NCBI GenBank assembly: GCA_027574665.1
Contig: CM050649.1
Location: 66,802,150-66,866,149, forward strand
DNA: 64,000 bases
Direction of reading: 5' to 3'
DNA from: Rhynochetos jubatus
Lineage: Eukaryota > Chordata > Aves > Eurypygiformes > Rhynochetidae
Positions 24,147-36,494 of this stretch are shown here, piece after piece (positions within the stretch are counted from its first letter, which is position 1; the number at the start of each line of letters is the position of its first letter). Below the pieces are notes generated by a model that did no database searches, was not told where the DNA came from, and saw nothing but the letters and a program-made list of their open reading frames with translations. A program made the translations under genes and the position numbers.

Positions 24147-27100
24147 CTGAGTTATCCAGATTGAAACCACCTGACTGCCATGAGGCCAAGCGGACATGGA
24201 GTTGCAAGCTACGGCTGAGTCTGACACATTTCCAGGGAGAAAATTTCAAAACCACTCAGCCCTTTGCCGTGGGCCTACACACTTCCCAGCAGCCTGGAGA
24301 GAAGGCAGAGGTAGGATATATGGTACTACCATGCATACACCACACAGTGCCTCAAGCTCAGTGTCCTGGCAGGGCCTCGTCCTGTTGGATACGGATTGAT
24401 CAAGAGAAGAGCTGGTGCCACTGATCCTGGACAACATAAAGCCAATGTCGAGGGACAACTGAAGCTCCTGAAATACAATGTCACTGCCTTTTGATCTTCT
24501 GTAGAGCATGTACACTATAGAAAGAAAGTGCTTAGCATTTCCGTGCTCCCCCTTCACTGACCCAACCTGCCTTTGCCCCAGGTAAATAATCCACCTGCAT
24601 GAATTTAAGCTTCTGTTAGGCAGATAGCACAGGCACTGGGAGTATACTCAAACATGTCCTCTCAGATATTGCTGAGGCGGTTTACAGGACCAGCTTCCAA
24701 AACTTCTACAGGCAACACTTTGTGATCATTCCCGGGACAAAAGCTCACCCATCTCCTACTGCACCTGATGGAAGAGGTACCCATAAACAGAAATAAAGGA
24801 CAATGTACGTCTGCACATGTGCTTGCTAATGATTAGACAGGTATCAAAAGAGAACAGGGCTAAGCCTGGAGAATTACACCAGTCACATGCATACACTATG
24901 GCATAGACCTCTACAAGAGAAAAACACCAGACAGTCAAACAGAAGGCTGCAAAATGGAAAACACAGATAGCTTTGTCTAATTCAGAAGCATCATCATGGA
25001 GGACAATGACTGCTCCAAGGGGACTGTGAGGAGGACAGTGCTGGCACCATTGCTCCAGAGAAACACAAGGACTAGGTGGAGAGACAAGGGACTCTCCTGA
25101 GATGCAAAAAAGAAACTGTTCTGTATGCATACTCTCTGTCCTGCTCAATGAAACAGAGATGTGGACCTTTGAGAAAGCTATCAGAAAAGGGTTGCCAGCC
25201 TCTGAAATGAATCGTTTACAGGCAGTCGAGGAGATGGCATGAGAAATGAGATAATCACAGAAAGGGCCTGTGTGAAGGAGAATCCCTGGAACGGTAATCA
25301 GGAGGAAGCATGAGCTGTTGGGCATGTGTGCCCAATGAAGGACAAGCACTAGCAAATAAGACCGCATCTTTTGGCCAGAAAGGTTTGGTCTGTTAAACGG
25401 TGAGATAACATGACAGAACATTTAGGCAGCACTTTTAAGATGACATGTGCCAAAGCTGGAGCCAGAGCCTTGCTAAATGAAATGCAGGGGCTCAGTGCAA
25501 TGCTCATTAAACTGTGACGGTGCTATCAATGTTCCTGTCTCTCCAGGCCACCTAGAAACTACTTCACCAACCCTCCAAGCACGTACCAGCCACTTCAGGA
25601 AGCTGTCGGGAGAGCCTGGACCCCTGGCCTGGTATGACTGAGCCCTCTGCCCTCTGCCTGGCTGTTGTGGGGTAACTCCTTTTCAGTTCCCCTGCCATCC
25701 CCCATGCACGCACTGCCTTGAGGGGCCATCGGACATAGTCCTACCTGGGAGCCACCTGCAAACTGCTCTGGAGCCTTATGCAGCTCACAGGTCACAGTCA
25801 ACTGACTGAGGGGTAACACACAGAAGGACACTCCAAAACCCTAAAGCAGGTGCATCTCTTCACCTGTATCAAGTCAGCTACAGAGAAAGTGCATGCAGTC
25901 CCTTCTACTGGCCTGCCAGGGTTTGCTCTGGCAGGCACCCGCTAGGGGTGGGCAGCAGCCAAGCAAGACCACCCCCCCTGCAGAAGCGGGGTGGTGAGGC
26001 CAGGGATGTGCCATCCCCACCACCTTGTTGCAAGAGGTGTTAGCAGGCAACTCTCAAAGGCCCAAGCTGTGCTTCCTCAGCACAGCTCTGTTTGTGCACA
26101 GCCACCCCAGGCAGCTGTTCGCACACACACGTGTATGTATGTGCACCCTTACGTGATTTCAGTGCAGTAAGTGTTTTTCAGTCTGAAGAGAAAAGAGATG
26201 TCCTGCACTGCCGTACATGTGGCATTTCAGCCACCAGTTTTTCCAAAGGGAAGACTTGCCACATAAACAAAGTGAGTACATGGGCGTGTCATTTTACTGC
26301 TTCTGGATGCCCTGCAAGGGAAACACAGCAGGACACATGCGATTTATCAAAGTCCTCATGGGGAGGAAGGTATTTATGTTGCGTCCCCTGAATATCCTCT
26401 GTTTCTGCTACTTTCTCTGCTCTCAGTGACAGCAACCGTCACTTGACAGAGACCAGAACACGCTCGCTGTTTTCCCTTCTCCAATCTAGCCTTTTTCTAA
26501 AAAAAAAGAAATAAAATATATGGGTGAGATTTTCAAGAGCACTCTTGCTGATTTCAACATCCCTTCACTCACATTTGAGTCAGTGGAAACTGAGACCATT
26601 ACTGAACCTTTTAAAATTCTTACCATGTATTTACATTTTTCTTTTACAGGTTTACTTTAAATAATAACCGTGTATAACATATGCCTGTATATATGCCAAG
26701 CACATTTTCACCTTTCCTGGCACTGAACTTTACAGATAATGATCCTCCAAAATGCTTGCCTTTCTAGGATGAGCAAATGTCTGGTATGTGGGGTTTATCT
26801 CCGTTTCATGAAGGAAGGAAGTGAAGGAAAGTAACTGGGCAGAAACCACACCATGCTGTGGAAAAGGTGAACAGGAAAGGAAACAGACAGTCTGAAGGGT
26901 ATTGATGAATCTTTGGCTCATCTATAAAACGCAGCATTTTTGGAAAACACTACTTGAAATAATATGCATTAGGACTTTCAGTGAAATTATCTCTTTTGAC
27001 CACAGGTATCTGACACAGACACAAGTATGTTTCAGATTGTATTAGTTCTCTTCAGCGGAAGATGTTAGAAATACATCCATATTTGATGATAACTATGGAG

Positions 27101-30100
27101 CCAGTTTCATACACAGCAGCTGGAACTAGACAACTTGAATTAATAACATACATTTTGAGCCTCAGCTACAGCTCAGAGGCTATCTGAAGAGGCACAATGT
27201 TTGCAGCACGCTGCTGTCTATCTCACATGAGTACATTACTTTTGAAAAACACTGTGAACCTTAGTTGCAGGTCTCCCAGGCAGGGGTCCCCAGGCTTGCT
27301 TGAAGCTGGACTGATTTCTCACTAGACTATGTGTTTCCCCAAAAGCTCACCAGGATGGGGAATGATGCTGCTGGGTAGATGAGCTGGGAGCAATTCCTAC
27401 CGGGCCTTCAGATGAGCCAGGGACTTTGGGAGCTGCCTGTACCCCAGTCGGAGGAGCCAGGGTACACCAAAAGAATATCTGCATTATCAGGGTTTAAAAG
27501 AATCCGTTCTGAACGAGGAGCACAACAAACGTGTGAAATATTAAAACTTACTGTAAACTGGAAACTCATGGTTCCACTTAGTCCTGTCTTCAGCCAGGTA
27601 CACAGGGTCTGATTTGAGGGCAAGAGGATTTCTGTTTTGGTCTTGAGTGATTTGAGATTTCCAGACCTTCGTCTGCCAGTGGAATTAAGATATCACTCCT
27701 TAAACGGCCAAGATAATCACATCAATTGCAATGAACAGAACAACTGCTGCCACATAAGAAGTCAATAAGCCACCTGCAATTTCTTTGTAGGAACATATCA
27801 GTACACCTCCACCATTATTCAGAAACGGTAATGACTGTCATACCTGGCCTTAGTATCATTACCAAAATACACTCTGTGAAAAAGTGAAAAAAATCACATC
27901 AACTCTATGTCTGCCCAGAAAATAACCCAAAGAAAGATGTACAGTTTGCAACCCCCTCAGGTTTTTTGACATACTTTATATATTTTTCAAACGCTGTGAA
28001 GTTCCTTTGACCTTCAGATGCCGCATATTGATTGCTCAGTGAAGTTAAACCTGCTCCTCTCAGCATCCTCCACCCGCGCTCATCCCTGGCAGAACTTCTA
28101 TCATCTCTTGTCATCAGCTACAGGAGCCACTCTCCAAAGTAAGCCCTTTCCTCTGTTTTGCAGCTTATCTCTACATTAGTATTAACTGAATGCAAACATA
28201 GATAAAGGAGGGATTTTTATAGATGCCCTATTAACAGAAGCTACCCCTTCACTGAGTGCAAGCTTTCTTAAAACAAGCTCTGAAAAGATCATTTCTCCCA
28301 TCTCACTCTGCTGAACTGCTGCTAATGCTGCTAATTCAGACTAGATCATTTTACCCTAGCTTGAATCCAGCGTGAGTCTCATGTACTTTTGCAGGGGGAT
28401 TAAACAGGTTTAAAATGATGTTTAAAAGGCCTTCTCACAACTCTGCTCAGGGAATGGTGGATTTTATCCACTACTTTTTTTTTTTGGTCCTTGTTTATGT
28501 AGTACATCACATGTTTGGATCTTGTCAAGGTTGCCAGATAGCCTTTGCCAATTTCGTAGCACTCAACATTTTTGGAAAACATTACCTGGGGTAATATACA
28601 TTGCAAAAAAAAAAAAAAAACCCCCCAAAAAAACCACTCTCTTTTTCTCTCTGTCTTAATTTAAATGCAATTTTGATTCAGATTTGATTGAGGCTGGTCT
28701 TATGAGGTTTTAATTACAAATAAACATTTTGTTCCCTCCTTTGGATTTTTTTCCTCTTTTTTTTTTTTTTTTTTTTTTTAAACTAGATGCTTCTTTTGTT
28801 TTCTATTTATGAAACCTTTTACAGAAAATGATTACTTTGTGTATGGGTCTTCGGTGGCACATAGAGCTTCTGCAGATATTATTTTAATTAGGTTGCTTGG
28901 TTCCATTTCATTTTTAAATGGCTGTGGCAGGGACCTTGTGTTGTGATCTGCTGAATGGGAGGGAATGTCTGCTGAGGATTCTTCCCTTCTAGAAGTAGTG
29001 TATTAATGAGACATTTTCTTAATAAGAGCCTTGCACCAAGTCCTGTAATCAGAACATGGGAGACACTCAAACCAGCAGAAACATTCATTAATTCCAGAAG
29101 CTGCCATTTCTGCATTGCATTTAAAAATTATTCCAAAAGGAATTTAACCTTAGCAGTGATTTGGGTTGAAAGGATGTTTATGTATTACAATGAGAGACAC
29201 AGTTAGACAAATTTATTGTGTCATATACTGATTGGGTTTCCTATCTATCTGTAACGCTAGTCTTTCTTTAGAAACAAACCCCCCAAAACTGTTAGATATA
29301 GGGCCGCAGCATCTTGGTGTAAAGAAGCAATTTAGTACAGGACTTTAAAATTGTAACCTGATTATTCTTCAGCTTGCCCTAACATACACTGAGAAATTAA
29401 TTGGTGCCTGACTTTATACAATAGATTGAAATAATTCTAATTTAACACCTGTGAACTTAATTATTAAGTTTTTCCAAGCAGAGAAAGAAATAAGTGCGTT
29501 ATTCAACACTTCTGACAAAGTGGTGCAATATGACCACACTGTCTCCATCCAAGCTCTCCAGGATGAAAAGCCTAAAACATTAATTAAAACAAAACCCAGT
29601 CATATACCTCATCATACTACTGTAGCTAGAAGATAAAATCCTCCAGAGAGATCGAGAGACTGATCTACAAACTATTAATGCAAGTTCTTCATTCTATGTT
29701 CACCAACTAATTGCATTAACACCCCTGATTGATAGAATTAAAAACAAGGAAAGAATGGACAAGTCAGAAAGGTATACCTGGTTTTTTTTATATCTACGTG
29801 CCATTATTTGCAAAGCGAGAAGAGTGTGATAAAAGAAATATGTTATACTAGTGTTATAATCAGCATTGGATTAGGTTACTGTATGCAAATACTATATTTC
29901 TAATAAGAGCTAGCATACATGCAATAGGTAAAGTAAAAAATCCTTTCATTTTCCACTATATGTCATGATTGGGATAAAAAAAATTATATTTTTTACCACC
30001 AGATATCTTAAGGGTCATCTATTTGCAACTAATACAAAACAGTCACTATAATAATTTCTTGCTATTGTGAGCTCACAGCATTCCAAAATATTTACCATTT

Positions 30101-30736
30101 GGGCTAATATCATTCGTATTTGGCCTTATCTGATAGGTTGCTTCTGTTAAATCCCTTAAGCCATCTTTAAACCATGAACAAAAGTGAGTAAATATGGTTT
30201 ACTACTGCCTTCTGAACAGGGAGAAGGCCCTTGAAACACTGGTAAACATGGTGAGCATTTTTACCAGTGACAGTAAGTGCTCCTGACTTGAGGAAACTAC
30301 AGTCAAAGTGGTTTAGAAGAGCACATTGAGGAACAAAGTACAGTAATTCGTGAAGTGTATGGATATCCACATACAAATATTGTCTGTCAAATGCACCCAG
30401 TAAAGCAAGAAGCTTACTTAAGTGCAGGGGTAGGTATGTGCAAACCCACCGGTAAAATACGTTTCTCAAATCTACAGGAGAGGTGAGCAAGTCAATCAGC
30501 TGCAGAGCAAAGACTTATTTTCTGCAAACCAAGTACTCCTTGTCAGTCTCTCTTACGCTTCTCTGCAGCCATCAAGGTTCATTTCAACAATCTGATTTGT
30601 GCATGAGGCATTATAGATCAAATTTGCCAGTGGTACAGAGTCTCCTTTATTTATTCTTACAGAATAAAATAACTACTGAAATGACCTAGAAGTTCCCTTT
30701 CTCTCACTCAAACAAAATGAATTTCTTTGGAATAAT
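24147..30736. other. AFF3 intronic sequence with homopolymer tracts and a long anonymous open frame
   Basis: Visible items are a 221-codon minus-strand open frame at 24756-25421 of no recognised family, GC-rich hairpins at 25911-25995, an A16-C6-A7 run at 28605-28633 and a T23 run at 28757-28779. None is convincing as a gene. The remainder is unassigned. Confidence 0.45.
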
Positions 30737-30907
30737 GGGCCTGATTCTCATTATCACTAAACCATGCCTCTCCTCCTTCATCCTGACAGTGAATCTCTTC
30801 AGAGTGAGTGTAATGGAATTTAAATTGCAATTTCTACACTAATTTTAGGGCTCCTTTGTAATACCAAAGCAAGATAAAGGGGCCTTACCATAAATAAGAA
30901 TAAGGCC
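30737..30907. mobile_element. MITE-like short inverted-repeat element
   Basis: The left end GGGCCTGATTCTCA (30737-30750) is matched by TAAGAATAAGGCC (30895-30907), whose reverse complement is GGCCTTATTCTTA. Elements that begin GGGCCTGATTCTC and end in its inverse recur in sauropsid genomes as I remember them, and the 171-bp length suits a non-autonomous DNA transposon. No target duplication is clear and the copy is decayed. Confidence 0.45.
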
Positions 30908-31844
30908 ATATATAGTTCATATTGATCCACCTACTTCCCACCTTTTGTTTTTTTCATGGCACCGTGCTTAGGAAAATGATTCTATGGATTTTATTGCTTT
31001 TTTTAAAGTCTGAGCCAGGACTTTCAGAATTAAACCCTCATAGTATGCAGGGCCTCGTGGTTTTTGGGTTTGAGCCTGGGCACCCATGGGCCCCCTGCAC
31101 TCCTCCCCACTCCAACTGTGCCACCCCTTGGGCCACGCTCCTCCAGTGCAGAAAAGAAAGTCTCAGGCCATGCTAGATGCATAGAAAATGTCTCTAACTT
31201 ACGAGTAACTAAAGCAGCATCAAAAGCTGCCAAATTAACACAAAATGCAGGAATCTCCCAAACATGAGCCTTCTCAGCATTTCCTGCTCTTTGTGAAAAC
31301 CTCTGAAAGTTTCCTTTGACACCCACAGTGGTCACTGGGCATGATGAGGGGTCAGTAGAACCTAAGGTCAGTGCCTACAGATGAGTATTTAGTTTCCCAA
31401 TTTTGGAAAAACTGTTCCTGGCCTTCCAACGTTAATACTGTGCAGCAGCAAGAGCTGCCAGTACTGGTGTCGGTCCACCGCTCTGTGCACGCTTTCCTAC
31501 AGCCTCATAGGAAACCAAGTACAAACCCCATGAACAAAGACACCTTTCTCCAGCTTTTCCAGTGCTGCTACAGAAGCTGGTATGGAACAAGCGCCAGAGC
31601 ACTGACACGGTCAGCAATGCTTTCCCTGCACCTGCTGCCCGACTGCGCATGAGGGTGGGAAATAACTATCTGAGTGGCAGTGTGGCTGGTCAGCAATTTT
31701 TTACATTTTTGGTTTCAGTTGCCCCTCTCCTACTTTGTCCAGTTCTCCCTTTTCCCTTCCATCCCTCCTTAGCAAAACATAAAGTGCATCAATAGATGCA
31801 ATTTGTGTAGCCAAAATGCTTGGACTTGATTTACTGAATTTACA
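30908..31844. other. AFF3 intronic sequence, no recognised feature
   Basis: Part of this stretch (about 31075-31145) is C-rich. Overlapping open frames on both strands at 31030-31795 have no recognisable product. Confidence 0.4.
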
Positions 31845-31906
31845 CACAGATTCACAGAGTGTTAGGGGTCGGAAGGGACTTCTAGAGATCATCTAGTCCA
31901 ACCCCC
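31845..31906 (-). mobile_element. CR1 LINE 3' end fragment, reverse orientation
   Basis: CACAGATTCACAGAGTG, GGTCGGAAGGGACTTCTAGA and GATCATCTAGTCCAACCCCC are the CR1 3' terminus read in reverse. Only about 60 bp remain. It is the same subtype as the copy at 5600-5775 (shared CTTCTAGAGATC/CCTCTAGAGATC core). Confidence 0.8.
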
Positions 31907-33998
31907 AATTTATTCCAGAGGATACTGCCGACTGAAACAAAAGTTGGGGTTTTTTTATAAATTATGATTAAACATTGTTTTTGCCCCTAAAGCATAACAC
32001 ATAACTTACAGAAGTGTGACCAGAGGCATACACTTCTCTTGTGCAGCTTGTATCCCTCTTGTCTTCAACAGCTATAGCTTTAGGTGTCCTCTAACTTCTA
32101 CAGTGTTTAGGACTACTGGCCCCAAGAAGCAGCACTCCACCTTGGTAGGAGGAGGCAGACACTTGGATTCAGATGGCGGACCCCAATCATGACCACTTCC
32201 GCAGCCCTTATCTCGGTATTAAAGAAAATAGCATTTACTGTCCGCTCTATGTACAGCAAATACTGTCCTGACGCTACTGGAAAGGTGCCAGCGGGTTCCC
32301 TCAGGATGAAGCTGGGGCCATTTGTATTAGCTTGCTCAGTCACAAAACAGCTATATTTTGGGTTTACTGCAAGGCTTTTTCAGCAAATGTTCAAGATGTT
32401 AATCACTTTCTAACTTCTCTGTTAATTATTTATTTTCATTGTCACTTTTTCTTTTGGAAAAAATGGATGCATTAAAGAAGGGAATGTCTCATCAAATACA
32501 CACAATGCAAAAATTCAAACACAGAGAATTATGACTATGGGAGAAAATATGGGGAATAGTCAAGTAAGAGTTTAACAATGATACAGAGTTTAATTCTGCA
32601 AGATATCTTAGATTTCTGATGGGAATACTTCACAAATGAAAAACACTTTTCAATTTAAATTAAATTAAATTTCCAATTAAGTCACAGAGAGTTGTACTCC
32701 ATCAGGAAAACCTACTAAAAATCACATATTTCTTGGCCATGAATTAAACATTTAGCATAGTTCAGTCTACAGTGACCCAAGATAGGAAGGACAAAAAATA
32801 CCTTCTGGGTTCCCCCCCCCCTTCTATTTTAAAACATATGTTTTTTAATGAAATGTTTCTGACATCAGTTTAAGCAAGACTTTCTTCATTATACAGAGTT
32901 ATATCTAAAAAGTTTACTTCAGAAAACAAGTCTGATAGGCTACTTGTGTCATAGAGTTTGATATGTTCATAAATATTTAAGATATTTTATGCAATATGCC
33001 CATCAAGTGACAGGCCAAAATAGCTCCTAAGCCGTTACCATGAATTAAAAATGTGAAAATAATGGATTTTCTGCACTGGTAGCTGAAGTAAAATTGTAAG
33101 GAAAACTGTTCTCATTTGAGCTGAGTATTTTTGGTTTGTTGTTTCTTCAAAAAGAAAAGAAGGAATAGTAAATTAATTATACTACATCAATCAAAACAAT
33201 TTACTTGATTTGAAACCAAATGTTCTGATTTTCTGATAATATTATCCCTTGAAAAAGTAAGAAATTATGGAAAATTTTGAAATGATGGGATTTTTTCACA
33301 TTAAACATTTGAAACTTGACTTTGAAATTCTGTAATTAGCTATTTCGACATTTCTCTTTTTTTATTTTCTCTAGTTAAAGCAGTTAGTTCTGTTCATCTC
33401 TAAACCAACAGCTTTGGGGAATCTACTATTCACAAAAAGAAAATTAACACATTTCCATCAAAAATATGTGAAACTAAAAACAAACCCTTGAAACTCATGA
33501 GAAATTTACCTTTCCCTTCAATGGAGCCAGGACTTCTCCTCCTGTCTTTATCCACACAATAAATGTAATGTGCTTTTTCTGGAAAGGACTGAAAGCAGAT
33601 CTGGTATTCTGAATTTTTAAGCTACCTCAATGTAGATTTTATGCAATATGCACTTTTCTATGAACTGTGATTTTTTTGAACTGTAGCTCCAGGAGTCACG
33701 TAATTGTGCGAATCATCTGGGAGGAAAAAACCCATGTTATTCAAGGAAAAAAAGTCCCTACGAACATCTTGCAGTGGCAATAGAGCTTACAAGATAACCA
33801 ACATCATAAGAATGAACATATCCTGCATGGAGTGGGATGCTGGTGGTGAGTCCCAGGCTATTTCTGTATGCACCTCCTTCAGGGACACAGGGCTGTCTCC
33901 TTTGTCCTGTTGGATAACTCTGCCATATTTGCAGGAATGTGGGGCAGTGGAGTGGAGAAGGAGTGCAGAAATTGTCCAATTTTTTCATAACTAGCCCC
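31907..33998. other. AFF3 intronic sequence, no recognised feature
   Basis: This is AT-rich, with a C10 run at 32812-32821 and an AATTTAAATTAAATTAAATT tract near 32650. No coding or repeat-family signal is seen. Confidence 0.45.
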
Positions 33999-34098
33999 AG
34001 GGGTTTTAGTGGTGGCCTTGGCAGTGCTAGGTTAAGGGTTGGACTTGATGGTCTTAAAGGTCTTTTCCAACCTAAACTATTCTATGACTCTATGACTG
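33999..34098 (+). mobile_element. CR1 LINE 3' end fragment
   Basis: GGGTTGGACTTGATGGTC, AAAGGTCTTTTCCAACC and the terminal short tandem repeat ATTCTATGACTCTATGACT mark a CR1 3' terminus in plus orientation. It is 5'-truncated to about 100 bp, as is usual for CR1. Confidence 0.9.
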
Positions 34099-36416
34099 TT
34101 ATCAAGCTGCTACTCAGATCAGCAAGGTCCGGGCATGGTTTCTCTCCAAATTTCTGACAACACATTTCTTTTAACCATTTGGGGTTTGGGGTGTTGAACA
34201 TAAGGTATCTTATTACCTTATCTTGGCTGACAGACAGTAAGTTACCAGGCAGCAGGAGGTGACATCTATAATATGTCTTTAAATCTTTTCTCTACCTAAA
34301 TCGGAAGAACATATCTCTGCTATTTTCCCACCATGTTATCTAGGGGAATCAAAGATTTCACTGCCTCAAGTGCTTTACATCCCCATGCATTGATCCAAAT
34401 GCAGTATCAGACCTTTGTTTTTATATGGAATATACCTGAAAACATCTGCCAACATGAAAGTAAACGCTTTTTTTATGTAATAAGGAAAAGACATAAAAAG
34501 TTGGAACACACAGCATCCCTGTGAAGATGCCTTTTAAGAAAATTTTGTCACTTTGAAGTGTGATTACTTGAAGTACTATTATAGTGTGATTTCACAGTGT
34601 AATTAGTATCATATGCAGCTCTTCTATTAAAGTACCCTCTGTAACATATGCTGAAGTCATAAGTCATAATTCACTGTATCCCATTTTCAATTTACTGTGT
34701 CAGCAAATTTCAGTGACATAATGCTACCAGAGCAACATTTCTGTATATTTATTACTGTAATCATGATAATAAAGTGTGAAGACACCTTGCTAAAACCTAT
34801 AACCTCTTGTAAATGGTGCTTTTTTTGAGGAAAAAAAACCACTACGTGAATAATATGCAATTCACAGCTACAGGCTCAATGACTACTGTTAAAAAGTACA
34901 GTAATTATCTATGTATGCAACATGCTTGGCACCGCAGCAATAGAAAACAGACCCAGAAAGCAAGGGAGACAAACTGTAGACATCTACATGTAAGCTGACT
35001 GCTCTAGGTTTCCTTGCTGGTCGATGGAGAGGGTTACATGCTTTTAAGAACTTACTCTAAATCGACATTTGGGAAGGTCAGATTAATTGCACCCAAAAAT
35101 AGCCTATTTATTTCAACTGAGTGCAACGGAAGACTTGAGTCACTAGTTCACATGACCACGTCTGTATTAGAAACATCTAATTCTAGGTCCACCCAGAAGA
35201 CAAGAAACAGTCAAAAGAAAAATTCAGAGACAACACGTTTTAAATGTAACATCAGTGGGAAATCCAGACCTTGCTCACTTCTCTGCTAACCTCATTATGA
35301 CTCCTGCTGACCTCTCAACTCTCCTTCTTATGAAAACAAGAAAATGACATGGAAACATTCATGTGACACAGACAAGAAGTCCAAAAAATCCTTTTTATAT
35401 TCCATTAGCAATAGAATCTGGGCTTCCTGACCGGAGTTGAAGTACCTTTCTGATGGAAGTCATGCTTAAAGGAAAATATGGGAGATCAGATTAATAGCTG
35501 CATTCTAACACTTTTTAACACTTGGGTTAATGGGAACAATACATGCAGCTCAAAAGGGTAAAAGTTGCCATGCAGAGGCATCTTGGAAAGCTCAGAAAAG
35601 TAAACTACAAATTTGTAAATTGTAAGACATGCCATTTATTCCAGTGATGATGCCCCACGGTCACCCACCACAAAGGTGGCTTCACTGGCAGCTGCCAGGC
35701 AGTGGTACCCCGAGGTGAGCCCTGCCACGGTACATTTTACCCGTCACTGCATCATATAACACTGTGTCTTCTTGCCTATCTGCTACATGTTTATAGTATT
35801 CCAGTTCCTCACCAGAATCCACTGTACAATCCTCTTTGTCTTTTTTTTAATTCTTTTTAATTAACTACTCGTGGACAGGATTTCCTGACAACTGTGCCAT
35901 CCAACCCATGCCCGTACATCAATTCCCAGTGTGCCCATCCCCATGATATTTAAGTATATTCTTCTACTGAGAAACAATCCATCAGTCAGCTCATTTTACA
36001 TTTACAGATTTACTACTTCAGCTAGCTTAACTCTGAGATATTCTCTGTGCATAAGTAAGGTAAAGTTTACCTGCAGCCTCTCGTTTTCTCATGGTTTTGC
36101 ATTTCTTTTAGTCAAATGCAAAATTTAAGATTCAAAAGAGAAAAAGTTGAATTGAAGAAAATAAAGGAAGAATCCTTCTCTTAAGTAGAGAGTTACACAA
36201 TCCACCGAACTCTCTCTGTTCGTAGAAGCAAAAGCAAATTGCTTCTCTCAATAATGATTTCCAAATTTTGCATAGTCTTTCAAGGCCCATACCTCCTCTC
36301 ACTATATTCTGGGGCCAAGTCTGCATTGGTTTCAGTGACGCAGTATAAGGCATCAAAAAGTTAACCAAAAAAAGAAGCAGGGGTAAAATCTGTTTAAATT
36401 TACTGTTGCCTAGATT
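34099..36416. other. AFF3 intronic sequence, no recognised feature
   Basis: This is unassigned DNA. Open frames of 60-91 codons (for example 35014-35289) lack domain character. Confidence 0.45.
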
Positions 36417-36494
36417 AAAAAAAAAAAAACCAAACAAAACAAAACACCCACACCAAAAAAACAAAACCAAAAAAACCCACACAACAAAAAACAA
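36417..36494. repeat. A/C-only low-complexity tract (78 bp)
   Basis: For 78 bases the plus strand contains only A and C, in CAAAA-type and CCCACAC units. The 120-codon minus-strand open frame that starts here is a product of this tract and is not a gene. It could be an expanded retroposon tail, but no retroposon body is visible beside it. Confidence 0.8.
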
